Shown: positions 46,231 through 62,547 of the stretch, in pieces | How positions within the stretch are numbered: the first letter of the stretch is position 1 | Layout: the number at the start of each line of letters is the position of its first letter | NCBI GenBank assembly: GCA_027704905.1 | Contig: CM051000.1 | Coordinates: 10,297,842-10,361,841, forward strand | Direction: 5' to 3' | DNA from: Muraenolepis orangiensis | Taxonomy: Eukaryota; Chordata; Actinopteri; Gadiformes; Muraenolepididae | DNA length: 64,000 nucleotides | Position numbers and translations under genes: made by a program | The notes under the pieces: generated by a model | Seen by the model: the letters and a program-made list of their open reading frames with translations, nothing else | Databases searched by the model: none | Told to the model about the DNA's origin: nothing

Positions 46231-47759
46231 AGACCACTCTCTTTTGCTGACATAGCTCCGTACCAGTCTTTCAGCAGATTAGCGGCTTTCATGCTTCGAT
46301 GGAAGTCAGCATGTTAACAAACAGTGTTGGTGTGAACTAATCTGACATGGCAGCTACAGAGAACATTAGCATTAGTCTACAACGGATTCTGCAAAATTGC
46401 GCTGCAGATACACGTGTCCACCGTAACCTTCAAATGAGATGGTGTTATCATTGTTATTGACTGTCGTTTAATTTGGAATTGAATGTGTGTGTGTGTGTGT
46501 GTGGGGGTGTGTGTGTGGGGTTTTTCTATGTAATCTGAGACGTCTTGTCAATATTTGCTGCAGACTTAGAGCAACACGATCCAGGGTTCAAACCCTATGG
46601 GGACGGGGTTAAGATGTTCACATTCTTTTCAAGGCACTAGCGTTAGACCTGCAGCGCATGTGGACTGCACTCATCTTAGTCACATGTTAAAGCTGCTGTA
46701 GGTAAGATTCGAGAGTTGTACAAGGAGAGAAAGACTAAAACAGCGGGAACGATTTAAAAACTAAACAACCACTAATCCTTTCCTTCCCTCAATGAAGTGT
46801 TCCATTTAACGCACCTGTGATTGCCAGGCAAGATGGATTCCCGGGAATGGTCTACCATCTAAATGGTCTCATACAGAGGCAGGTGCAGTCGAGTCGAAAC
46901 AAATATTCTCACAGTGCATTCAATTAACTAATAACTGACGGATGGCTATGGGAATTTTAATAAAGCACACTCACACTAACAGCTCTTAAGTCCTTCGGCA
47001 CCTTTAATGGCCTGAGTTCACACACTTACCAATACAAGAGCCACTCTTCCAACAATGTCCTCTTTGGCCTACAGTGCAATCAGAACACAGAACACTACGT
47101 AAACAGAGGGGGGAGGGAAATGACAAGCAATGCATTGTGGTTCATGATCAACAACCTACCACAGCACAGAGTCTTCACAGAGACTCCATGGCAGGCGGTT
47201 GTCTGAGCTGGAAGGTCTCAGATAGTGGTCTATCCATTTGGATTTGTTTGTGTACATCATTCAGATGCGGCTTGGAAAACGGGATGCCACATACATATTC
47301 ATTATATCATACTTGACATTCCTTAGGCAGAACTGAACTCTGCTCTTGAGCCTACATTCAATGGATAATTATACTAAGATAGGAGGAGCTATAAAATAAA
47401 TGTGTTTTTAATTACAGATAGCAGTGTCAAGTGGAAGACTGCATTGCACTAAAAGAGACACATAAAAGTGTGTTGTGCTTGTGAAAGATTCATAGGAAGT
47501 CCAACAAGCAAGCAAAAAACAATTCCCGACATGTAAAACACACAAAAATAGTATGATCATGCCATGAGAATCTGAGTTTAATTCTGTCTGTTAATTCCGT
47601 TTTGCAAAGCCCCACAATGAAAAACCGTGGAAACACAAAATATATTAATGTCCATCTCGATCCAACCATCATTTGCCACTGAACACATGCAAATTTGATG
47701 GTCCAGTCTACGGCCAGTAGAACAACATTGGATTTGGATGATACTATAAGGAACAATTT
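46231..47759. other. Unassigned stretch
   Basis: Short GT run at 46485-46518. Otherwise nothing recognised. Confidence 0.5.
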
Positions 47760-48665
47760 GACTCGGGCAATCTTGAATAGTAGGAAATAGTAGGAAAGCA
47801 TCCAGAAGTTTGAGATGTGTTGATGAGATGGGTCAGTTCAGGCGTTGTAGACTGAAAGAGAGGGGAGGGGACCGGGTTGAGCATGTGAAAGGGCGGCTGG
47901 ATGTAACAAGGAGGAGAACTTTGCTTGGGAAGAGGGGAGACAAATGGGTTAGGGAGAGAGGTGGGAAGGGAAAGGAGAAGAGTGTGATAAAGAGGGATGG
48001 GTGGGAGGCAGACAGATGTGGTTGGTGCGCAGAGCACCAGCCAGGGGGTGAGGGAAGGAGGATCGGATATCATTGACCTTCTTGTCGAGGAAAATAAAGA
48101 CAGAGAGTAGGACACAAAGTAGTGGTCAAGGAGGTTGAGAGGAGTGATGGAGAGGTTAGCAGTATTGCAGTGTCTGGTGAAGATCAGGTCCAACTAGTTG
48201 CCAGCCCTGTCGATCGAAGTTGATGGAGAGAGGGAAAGGTTGAAGGTCCAGCTACTCAGTCAGGATGTTGAAGTCACCTAGAAGGATGACTCCGGTACCA
48301 TCATCATGGTAGTGGGAGAAAAGAGTGTAAAGCTCCTCCAGGAACTTACCAGAAGGGCCTGGTGGACGATGAAACAACCGCAATGGTGAGCTTGACTGGA
48401 AATTAAACAGTGACAGTGAATTCAGGAGGAGGAGGAGGAGGGGGGAATTGTAAAATGGAAAAAGGAGAGTATATCAATTTACGGGAAATCAGCAGACCAG
48501 TACCACCGCCTGGTCTCGCAGCTCTGGGAGAGTGAGAGAAAGAGTATACGTCTGACAGAGCAGCGGGCGAGGCAATGTTTTCTGGGGTGATCCAAGTCTC
48601 AGTTAGAGCAAGGAAGTTGAGGGAGAGCAAGGATGCATAGCCTGAGATGAACTCAGTTTTCTTAG
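47760..48665 (-). pseudogene. L2 LINE endonuclease relic
   Basis: Minus strand, from about 48665 down: KKTEFIS-like leader, LNFLALTETWITPENIASP (about 48560-48625), GGGTGLLISRK (about 48480-48520), then frame breaks, GVILLGDFNILT (about 48255-48290) with the endonuclease GDFN motif, and DLIFTRHCNTANLSITPLN with LLDHYFVSYSLSL (about 48095-48190), equivalent to the SDH region. It ends in a decayed linker near 47790, before any reverse transcriptase. So it holds the part missing from the element at 6833-8960. Several frameshifts; non-functional. Confidence 0.75.
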
Positions 48666-48984
48666 TGGGGTTGTGGTGCCTGGGTGTAAGATATATGGTA
48701 GATCATACTACAATGACAATGCCGTCCTTTGAAGCTGTCAGACTCCATGTGGCTGGAGGTGGGGATCTGTAACCGTGTAATTGGCTATTAACAGCGAACA
48801 AAAAACAAAAAGTGTCTTTAAAGGTTTCAAATCAACACCGTCTAGACTGGCCACTATAGAAATACAGTTATTAAAGTCTCCTTCTGAAAGCTTTATCCAC
48901 TCGTGCAAATTACTTTTTTTTCATAGATTATCTCCAGAACAAAACAGAAAACAAGACATTACTGACCCTTGCAGTTTTCTGTTT
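48666..48984. other. Unassigned stretch
   Basis: Nothing recognised. Confidence 0.5.
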
Positions 48985-49155
48985 CCGGTCCAGGCTCTGT
49001 GCTGTCCCAGAAGTTGTTTTTGGTCCAGGCTCTGTGCTGTCCCAGAAGTTCTGCAATAACATGACAGAACTCCTGGATCAGAAGTTCTGCTATACCATAG
49101 TAGGACTGGTGGATCAGATGTTCTGCTATAACATTGTAGGACTGCAGGATGTACA
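48985..49155. repeat. Small tandem repeats
   Basis: GTCCAGGCTCTGTGCTGTCC plus CAGAAGTT occurs twice about 36 bp apart (48988 and 49024). It is followed by two to three degenerate units of about 50 bp with GATCAGAAGTTCTGCTATA. Confidence 0.85.
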
Positions 49156-49174
49156 ATTAAATTTCCAATGTGAA

Positions 49175-49325
<151 letters not shown>

Positions 49326-51607
49326 CAAAGACCGTGTGTCAAATTGAAAACTTGGAAAATATGTTGCTGTTTGGGAGAGCTGGAGTGAGAAGGCCAAAAT
49401 TGTGAGTTTCAGAAGGCAGGAACTAATAATGAGTGAGTAATTAATCTACTAAAGGAGCAGAAAAACAAACACTGCAGATAAACGTTGAAAAAATTGAACC
49501 TCAGGCAACTACTGTCATTCAATTCAAATAAATAAAAGTATTTTAGTAGGTTATGGCCAGGTACAATTAACAAACATAACAATCAGTAAAATACTGATTC
49601 CAACACATTGGAAATAATGTTAAAAGTGAAGCCTGTTATTCAATTGCAATGTTTGGTTACTGTATTCGTTGCTATTTTTCTTTCTCCAGTACAGCTCTGG
49701 GGGCTTGTGTCTTGTTCAATCCAAAGAGTGGATGCAAGTAGCCAATACCCCCACACTGCTCCTGTAACAGCATTGATTCAGTGGTCAGACAGCACTGCCT
49801 TTTAAAATGTATGTAACTTGAATGAAAATGGATTGTATAAACCCACACAATTTAGGATTGCACCCTACTTGTGTACTACAGTACTATATACCATAGAACC
49901 AACTACAGTACATATAACCTAGAACCAGCTAAAAGAATGCCACGATGGGCCTTTCTTCCAATGACTGTTTAAATTCTTCCTTAATTCACCAATCCTGTGA
50001 AATTTGAAAGTGAAATGAATACTGTGGTTAAGACATAGACTCTGGACTAAGTCCAGAGTCAGTCAGGCAAGTCTTTATTGGTCTTATCTGCATGTTAAGC
50101 AGCTAACAAAGGAGCTTGTTAGGCATTGCCATGTGGTCCTACAGTAATTGCATATCCGCATTTTCACTCTGACAAATCTACGTGGGCCCATATTGCACCG
50201 GCGGGTGGCTCACAGAGCCAGGGTGGCCTGTCTGTTAATTGGGCCGGCTGGTGTTGACAATTCCAATCCGAGCAGCAATCAACGCCGTGGTCTGGAGCTG
50301 AGAAGAGAGACTTGTCACATGAGGACACACGGCTCCTCACTCCGCCCTGCAGTCAGCATTAGCTAGAAAATTACTACACTTCTATACAGTAATGGAGTTA
50401 GACAAGTTAGGCACAACGCAACTCAGCTCCTTTGAATTGGGTTTTCAGAGTGGTTCACATCAAAAGCAATATACAAATAGTTTTTGTATAATGTGGGTTC
50501 AAAACAATGTGTTTATATTATACCCATTCACCTTTCACACATGCTGTTATTTTGGCCTCTGTGTATTCTAGTACCTCACTGAAGTGAATTAAAAGACACA
50601 TGCAAGTACAGAGTATAATAGTATAACATTATGCATGGTTATGATTTCATGTAAAATGTAATATTACCAATTTGGTGGCTACATGCCAATGATTACATGT
50701 TTTTTGTGTTTTTCTATAACATATTTTTCACAAAAGATAGAAAGCAGCAAAGAGCAGAAGAGGGCCACATTATTAAACTAAACAACCATACCTCCATCTC
50801 TGCTCCCTCCCTCCCTCCCTATATTTCTCCACCATTGAGAAGTGTTGCATTTCAGGCAAATGTGTTTGACAGACAAGATAGATTCCCTGAACCAATCATG
50901 GAAGAGATGACCTGATTGGTCATAAATTTGCCAGGGCGCAATTCAACAGCGCATTTCAATCACTAATTACAGATTGAATAGACTTGCGATGGCATTTCCA
51001 ACACATGACACTGAAATGATAGCTCCACACCACACCTTTAGTGAAGTGGCACACTAGAACAGATAGAGCCGAGTGGCCATTGCGCTACGATTCTCGTTAA
51101 AGCTCGTTACCAGAGGTATTATCATCTTATTTCTGGTTTCAACTCTAGCCCTCACAAGCTTTGTCTTGTGATCTCAACTGATTCACGTGTGGACATGTTA
51201 TCATGTGTCAGGGGCCTTGTTTACTTTCTATAATTCACAAAGATGGCGGGGGTGTGCGACGCCGTCTTTGGCTTGTCCGGTCCGTGAACGCCTGAATGGC
51301 CTCGGGGACGAAGCAAAGCAGCACGTATATACATTTCTATTTAGCTGACAACGGCTGCGTTTCCTCGCTCTCGACGGGGGATAAAGAACTGGTGGAGGAA
51401 TCACACCAGTGATTGCCCTGTAGGCTTCACTGTTAATAAGACCAGTCACCGCGTGTGTGTTTAGAATGCTAAACAACCGACCACACCACCACCCCCCTGC
51501 AGCTCTTGCTTTGGATGCTCAAAGGCAGTGATCCTGGAGCCTGTGTCTATGTGCACTGAAGCACACATGGCGGGTTTGAAAGCATGTGCAATTTTGCATG
51601 ATGTATT

Positions 51608-51608
<1 letters not shown>
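49326..51608. other. Unassigned stretch
   Basis: No gene or element recognised in 2.3 kb. A short CCCT run near 50803-50819. Confidence 0.5.

Positions 51609-51680
<72 letters not shown>
51609..51680. repeat. (GT)n microsatellite
   Basis: About 34 GT units followed by GGGTGGGTGTGGGTG. Confidence 0.97.
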
Positions 51681-51686
<6 letters not shown>

Positions 51687-52261
51687 GGGTGTGTGCGTGC
51701 GTGGTGGAAAGAAGGGTTTGCATGTTGCATGATTTGTGGAGGCGAAATTGAACAGTTGATTAGAAGTCAACAAATGCAAACACGACGGGAATACATTATT
51801 AATGAAATGATGAATGGCAGGTTGTATCTTGAGTTATTGTTGGCATCATCAATAATTCAATTCACACAAACAGGGTTGCTTTGCTGGACACTTATCAGCT
51901 GTCAACATTGCAAAGTTTATAACCAACTTGAGATGTAGTCCTGACAGCGGTAAAATACTAATACAGTGTTGAGGGTTGATCCTAGCCACAAAGGAGGTAA
52001 AGGCTCTTTCATCCTTGCCTTGACGTAACAACCGCCACAAAAATAGGGATGATCTGTGATAGGTGACCTATCCGAAATGCTCTGAATGGGGCTTTGAACG
52101 GGGGGCTTCTTGCCAAATATTGTTATTTTGTAGCTCACTATTTATATGTATACTGTTGATACAACTGCATACCCCTGCTCACTACCTGTACTTGTATACT
52201 TACCTGTGTAATTCCGCACATATCTCATACCTACTCACTTAAATGTATACCTGTTTTAGTA
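51681..52261. other. Unassigned stretch
   Basis: 52140-52261 may be the upstream part of the LINE end that follows (repeated CTACCTGTACTTGTATAC-like phrases). Otherwise nothing recognised. Confidence 0.4.
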
Positions 52262-52392
52262 TTTTTTTCTTATTGAACCACTGTACATTATATATTACCA
52301 TGCACTTTACTGCAACATTTGCACTCTGGTTAGATGCCAAATTATTTTCGCTGTACTGTACTGGAAAAGTGAATCTAATCTCATCTAATATT
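52262..52392 (+). mobile_element. LINE 3' end with AATCT tail
   Basis: Relative of 33360-33505: ACCATGCACTTTACTGCAAC, CTGGTTAGATGCCAAAT, then GTGAATCTAATCTCATCTAA. Short truncated copy. Confidence 0.7.
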
Positions 52393-53477
52393 CTGCTAAT
52401 TTGCACTCTGTTGGTCTGAAGGCGTCATTGAGATAATCATGGGACTGGGAGTAATGCAGACTGATATGAGAATGTCAACAGTGTTCAAATGGGCTATTTT
52501 AGATGTCACTGATTGGCCATTACACAGAAGCCAAATAACACCATCATGGTCCTCACACAAGCTTGTGTTGCTGTGGTGACCGATGGCACATGACTGGCTA
52601 GCAACGCACTATGACACTTTGACGTACAATGTTGACAATATTTTTCATTATTGCCAACACAATGCTAGTTATACCGTTTCTTTCCATGCAAATACCTGTC
52701 CTGCAAAAATCGACCCTGCAAAAAATGTGTTTTGACCTGACTTTGATCTGACTAATGTAGATGCACTTGATAGTCAGGCGGATTTGATATAGCAGTAGCT
52801 AGACGGCATTTGTATAGCAAATTGCAGCATTTGATCATGCAAATGCTGACCGTTTTGATCAAGCGATCTGTCCTTTGTGTTTTAAGCAAATATGCAGGTG
52901 CAGGTGCAGGGTGCAGGTGTAAATGCCGCTGATCACACCACTTGCACTTTGGTTTGCATTAGGAGACTAATTAGCTGTCCTCTGCTGATTGGAACTGAAT
53001 TGAAGGGCCGTTTATCTCTGCAGCCCCAGAACAAAAGTAACATGAAAGCATTGTTTTAATGGCAGGGTCAGGGGTTCGGTTCTCCTTTAAAAATGTTCAG
53101 AAACATTTTGAGAAACAGCTCAAAAAGCTTTTTTAATCAATAAAGGAATAAAGGAAATCAATGAAGTGCATACAGCACAAAAATCTTTATAGATATTGTT
53201 GTGTTGTTGTTTTTCGTTTTCTATTCAGATCAGATAAAGAATGATTGATGAGTTGCTTAAATCTTTAACTGAGAAATCACGTTCGATCATAATAGTGTTT
53301 GTTTTGTGCAACTGGGAGGTTTTGGTTATGATGTTAAAAACAACATTGATTGCTATTATTAATTTACACTATGAAGGATATTGCAAAGCCGCAGTGTGTG
53401 GCTGTAGCCTCCTTTATGTTATGACCAACAAAGACAAAATACAACAGCACATGTTTTGTAGAGTTGGACCAATGTAG
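52393..53477. other. Unassigned stretch
   Basis: Short GCAGGTGCAGGTGCAGG run near 52894-52917; nothing else. Confidence 0.5.
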
Positions 53478-53690
53478 TGCACCTGGATAGCTCAGTCTGT
53501 TGGGACTTGGCATGGCAACCGGAAGGTCACCGGTTCATGGCCCTGAAACACCTGGGCACTGCCGAGGTGCCCTTGAGCAAGGCACCAGAACCCTACACTG
53601 CTCCCCGGGCGCTGTATACAGTATACAATTGCTGCCCACTACTCCCAATACTACAACCGTTTGTGAATGTCGATTGGATCTAGATTAAAA
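53478..53690 (+). mobile_element. tRNA-derived SINE
   Basis: The head resembles a tRNA: A box TAGCTCAGTCTGTTGGG (53488-53504) and B box GGTTCATGGCC (53532-53542), both with small deviations. It is followed by GAGGTGCCCTTGAGCAAGGC and CTGCTCCCCGGGCGCTG, the body found in many fish SINEs. The 3' edge is uncertain. It is a SINE rather than a real tRNA gene because the acceptor stem is missing and the body follows. Confidence 0.8.
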
Positions 53691-54044
53691 TCCTCATGTT
53701 GGCACAAAATGTCTTAACCGCTAATAAACATAACAGCCTGTTTACACATAAGGGGAGTTAATGAGAGATCCCTGCTCGCACACACAGGTTTCAGATTTTC
53801 AACACATCCATTGTTTCCACAATCTCTGACAATGTGCGGGGACTTGGTGTACCACTTTCCAGTTGCATACCAGTTGACATTGCATTGAATAACGCTGCGA
53901 ATAAGAAAATAATAGTATATATACACAATGAGAAAAGTAGGCACAGCATGCTTCAGTAGAATGAAGGCAACGAGTCTGTGTTACCTTATTTGGCATAAAT
54001 CGATGCATTTTCCTGTTACTTGTGAGCATTTGATAAACACAAAT
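53691..54044. other. Unassigned stretch
   Basis: Nothing recognised. Confidence 0.5.
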
Positions 54045-54385
54045 TGTCACGGTTACGGTGGTTGAAAGGGGGCGTGGCCAAGCTCCGGGCTTTGGCGGCG
54101 CACACACACACCTGTCGGCAATTGCCTAGGCTGATTAGGGTAATCACGTCACCTGTGGGGGTATATATACCCTGCCGTCACTTCGAGGCTAGGTCGTACG
54201 TTGTACTTACTACTGTGTACTTCATACATACTGGACGGAATCGTTACGCCGATGTCCCGGTAGCCAGATTACTCGCCTGTCCCACGTCATTCGCCGGTCT
54301 AATACCTGTCGCTACTCCGACCCCCCGGTATCCAGACCCCTCGCCTGTCCCGCGTTACTCTCCTGTCTAATACCTGTCGCAAATG
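54045..54385 (+). mobile_element. Probable solo LTR with TATA box
   Basis: Starts TGTCACGGTTACGG, has GGGGGCGTGGCC, CACACCTGTCGGCAATTGCC, then GGGGGTATATATACCCTGCC (TATA box near 54163) and GC-rich R/U5-like sequence, as in fish Ty3/gypsy LTRs. A segment of about 67 bp is doubled (54251 and 54318). No second LTR or internal region nearby. The 3' edge and target copies were not settled. Confidence 0.5.
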
Positions 54386-55056
54386 TCTGTTGTACTTGAG
54401 TGAATGAAACCCCAATAGCAAAACAGGTTTAAAACAACAACATTGTATTACATAATGTAAAGGTCCAGTCAGTTGCAGAGGTCACATCCTGCTGAAGAGC
54501 ATTTCCTCTTTTAATTAACCAGATAAAAGGATCTGACAAGGCCACACCAGTCAATGTCATCCACTTATGGTATGTCAATGGCTGCCCTGCAGCACACAGC
54601 CTTCTCCTCAATGGTGAATGCAATGTGTGGTGTGTGTGTGTGTGTGGTTGGTGGCTGGTTCAAGCAGCCTCACCTAGCCTGAGTTAGACTGATTGGCTGG
54701 TGAGGCAGCACACCTGTGGGTCATTGTTTATCAAGGCCCACAGGTTAAAACAGCCACCACCACACACACTCAAGAGAATAACTCTAGCATGTACTATCTG
54801 CTCTGCTCACCATTATTCAAAGTCTGCAATCAATTGGATTCCTCATCAACCCGTGTCTTTGGCTTCGGGAGCAGCCCTCAAGTAGCCATTTTAATGGCTA
54901 GTGGCAGCGTTGTCTGCTACACAATGATTATCAAATCAAAAATCCTTTAACACTGTGTGGTGGGGCATATACTGTAGGCTACATATGGAATAATAAAATA
55001 TGAGTAGTTATAACAGAATTAGCTAGCTAGCTAGCTCTAGTGCTAATCACTTTGCT
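54386..55056. other. Unassigned stretch
   Basis: Short GT run near 54629-54646 and a (TAGC)n run at 55020-55036. Nothing else. Confidence 0.5.
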
Positions 55057-55233
55057 CGGGTGACCATATTAAGGTTATCAAAAAAGAGGACACCGGAGGC
55101 AGGATAGCCAAATTTGTCTGACGTAAGCAAAAGCCGAATCCCAGACATTTTTGGCAATTCAGAAACCCTGGCCAGACACATTTTGTGGGGCCCCAAAACG
55201 ACATGTCCGGAAAAGAGGACGTCTGGTCACCCT
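55057..55233. mobile_element. Small MITE with GGGTGACCA ends
   Basis: GGGTGACCA at 55058-55066 and its reverse complement TGGTCACCC at 55224-55232. Interior blocks AAAAGAGGACACC and GGAAAAGAGGACGTC lie just inside. Likely a hAT-type MITE, but no 8-bp target copy is clear. Confidence 0.6.
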
Positions 55234-59113
<3,880 letters not shown>

Positions 59114-59399
59114 GCTTTGTGGTATTTCTGTCCTGTCTGCCTCCCTCTCCTTCCAAATGATTGAGCCGTATTGTTAAGTGGTCCAGGGGTTTCAGCGTCA
59201 TACGCATGAGCGACAATGACCCTTAATTTTGAATTGTGGAGCGAAATCGAACTCAGTATGAATGACACCGGCAAGTAAGGGCCGAAAGGCTTAAAGACAT
59301 TGAGATTTCAAAGTGTAATTATTGTACATTAAAGAGGATACGTGTAGCTTCCCCCTTATCACTGGGGCTTTGAAAGGAATATTAATAATGACAATAATG

Positions 59400-59460
59400 A
59401 CCAAATCGTCAGCAGAGAGACTGTCATTATTAATGACAGTCTCTCTGCTGACGATTTGGT
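59400..59460. repeat. Perfect palindrome, 30-bp arms
   Basis: 59400-59429 and 59431-59460 are exact reverse complements around a single T at 59430. There is no spacer for a normal hairpin loop and no repeat family recognised. Confidence 0.97.
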
Positions 59461-59769
59461 TGTTGCGGCATTACTATTATATTAATAGGGCTGTGATCAC
59501 TTGTGAGCTAAAATAATAACAATTATCATATTAGCAGCATATCAGCACAACCATCTAAACTCCAAACAAAATTATTATTAGTTATATATTTTTTTAAACC
59601 TTTTGAGTAAAGGGCAGCGAGGCTAATAATGTTTTACTCTTGTCATTGGTGTGTGTATTTGTGGGAAATCTTTACCATTGTGCATAACACAAACGTAACC
59701 TTGGTTGAGCAATGTCCCATCTACAAACACACACGCACACAAACAAATCGCGCACACACAAGCAAATAT

Positions 59770-59814
<45 letters not shown>

Positions 59815-60150
59815 TGCACCACTTTTCCACACAAACACAGCCTCAGTTTACCACGCCTCTTTGCCTTGGGTCTCTCCCTTCTGTGACATATAGTAACATA
59901 TTTTGAATATTATTTTTTTGAGGGCACAAACCGCTTGTCCCACACCTATTATGGACCATGAAATCCACCGAGTGAAGCATCAAATTGAAATGAAGAGCTG
60001 ATCTGTGTTGTGACGGCTCATTTCCTTATTCCACATCCCCACATTAATTCTAATTAGGCCTCTGCTGTCCCCACTCCCCTTTGAGAAGGGGTTTCTGTGT
60101 CAGAGATTCGGTCAGAGCTGCCTTATCAGGGCGCGCTGGCTATGGGGGTA
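59461..60150. other. Mostly unassigned, with a CA microsatellite
   Basis: (CA)n at 59769-59812, about 22 units, flanked by imperfect CACACG sequence. Otherwise nothing recognised. Confidence 0.6.
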
Positions 60151-60156
60151 CAACTA

Positions 60157-60380
<224 letters not shown>

Positions 60381-60439
60381 TTGTGTGCGTCTGCACACAA
60401 CAAGGTGATACATATGTAATTTAAAGTCACAAAAACAGA

Positions 60440-60572
<133 letters not shown>

Positions 60573-60848
60573 GTCTCTGTATCCTCTTTACTCATTGATA
60601 CTAGTTTCTTAGCTAGCCTGGTGCTTGTGAAAATGCTGCATGTAATGAAACTTTCCCGGCACTACAAATTCAATTTGTAAACCTCAACATACATTGACTG
60701 AAATATCTGGGAAACATATTAATTCATGTTATTCTCTGTCTCACACATCCAGCCAGATCCTTCGTATTGATTGTGTGGGTGTCAGGCAGTTGGGTTGGCG
60801 GCCTTAAAATGAAATGCTGAGTTTCGCAAAAAGCTCCAAATTGTGTGT

Positions 60849-60852
<4 letters not shown>

Positions 60853-60939
<87 letters not shown>

Positions 60940-60942
60940 TAT
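60853..60942. repeat. (TA)n microsatellite, about 90 bp
   Basis: TA repeats with one ATACAT variant near the right end. Self-complementary throughout. Confidence 0.97.
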
Positions 60943-61820
60943 TGCATAATCTCATAAGCATTTAATTTCCTCTTTTCTATTCCAAGCTGGCACTGAGGAC
61001 AGGCTCACACAAGTCAAATTATATGGCCCAGTGCTTCCTAGACAAATGTCTAGCATTAGCATCTGAATATGAATTGTGCCCCAATCTTTCGCACCAGCAG
61101 ATTTTAATTTGAATGGTACCCCCTTACTGGAAGTCTGCATCAGCTTTTTTTCTAATAAGAACATGCTGGCCTTTTATTAGGCTTTGTCTACAAATGTATA
61201 TATTGACTTGTTGAAATTGGATGTTTGGTCATTTATAGCTGCCATGTATTTTTCAAGGTACGTTTCAGCACAAATGTGTGTGACAGGAAATTGCTTTATA
61301 AAAAGAGCAATTATACACAAGCATGGCAATTCCTACGAGGGTTTTCAGTAACTAATTTGAGAGTGAATGGGCATTTCATGGCAGTATATGTGTATCCAAA
61401 TATCAACTCTTGACTCAAATTATATTTTTTCTTAATAAACTGTAGGAATATTTCAAGGTTGAATATGTTATAGACACCCAATGCTAGACAAACTGTCAAT
61501 AGCCACCAACAAGAAAGACACCGACCCCTGCACCCCCTACAGAGGCGTCATCGTAGGTCAAACACAGGTGACACTCATGGCTGTAATTATGGGTCTGCTA
61601 CTTTTCTGTACCAGGGTACAGGCTAGTATACTGTAGGCAAAAAAACACCACCGTCAAACGGCGCATGTCATTACCGCTGCCCCTGTTGTTTTCTATGTGT
61701 AACCATACTCACGGTTACACACATTTCCTGTCATGAGCGGCATGGCTCAAACTAAGAATTTTTTACATTTATTATGTTTTTGTGTGTGGATGGAGACATT
61801 TATATATAAATCCGGAATTA
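60943..61820. other. Unassigned stretch
   Basis: Nothing recognised. Confidence 0.5.
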
Positions 61821-61900
61821 CATTTGTGTATCGTTCTGTGCATTCGTGTATCTTTCTGTGCATTTGTGGATCGTTCTGTGCATTTGTGGATCGTTCTGTG
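61821..61900. repeat. 20-bp tandem repeat, four units
   Basis: Exactly periodic units CATTTGTGGATCGTTCTGTG (units 3 and 4 identical; units 1 and 2 differ by one to three bases). Confidence 0.97.
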
Positions 61901-62489
61901 TGTGCCTTTGTTTATTTTTGAGACTGATCTGACCCCATAGTAGTATATCGTTTCACAACCTTAAATATACATGAATCAAGCTATATTCTGAAAACGGAAT
62001 GTCATGGTACTGAGTCTTCTCCATTGAACATATGTAGAAAAAGCAATATAGCCATGTGAAAAAATATGTTGCAAAATGATTCACTCAATGCACTGCTGCT
62101 GTAAAAAAAATGTTAGTGTATCGCTACCAAATTAAAATTGTGGTGGTTCGATTTCGCCGGGTCCATTAATTTTATCCTTGCGTTCGGCTGTCGAAAACAC
62201 AAGAAAACACTTTGCCTGTTCCATGCTTGACTAATCAGTGGTGACTTGACACAAAGAGGGCGACCGGTTGCTAAGCTGTGGGAGGACTGCAAGTCTTTGC
62301 GCACATGTAGGTCATCAACCAGCAAAAGGGCTGCCACATTAGTGTTATGTTGGCCAACTGCTCTATTGTTAGCCAACTTATTGCACTTTTACTTGAGCAC
62401 TGGTTCCGCTCTTCGAGGCTTGGTAGGAAGGAAATGCTCTTATGACTTGTTTTTTCTCTTGCCTACAGTACCTATGTTGAACACACTAT
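61901..62489. other. Unassigned stretch
   Basis: Could include the body of the SINE or LINE end that follows. Nothing else recognised. Confidence 0.4.
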
Positions 62490-62547
62490 TGCAAGTCCCT
62501 TTGGCCAAAAGTGCCTGCTGTAAGGACTGTAATGTAAGGTAAATGTG
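62490..62547 (+). mobile_element. Decayed L2-type 3' end
   Basis: GCAAGTCCCTTTGGCCAAAA, GTGCCTGCTG, then GACTGTAATGTAAGGTAAAT corresponds to the L2/SINE 3' end seen intact at 41283-41335. Confidence 0.6.

Noticed and set aside
53478..53560. Genuine tRNA gene
   Set aside because: A and B boxes are present but the acceptor stem is absent and a SINE body follows.
59400..59460. microRNA precursor
   Set aside because: Perfect pairing with a one-base loop is not the usual precursor shape; kept only as a palindrome.
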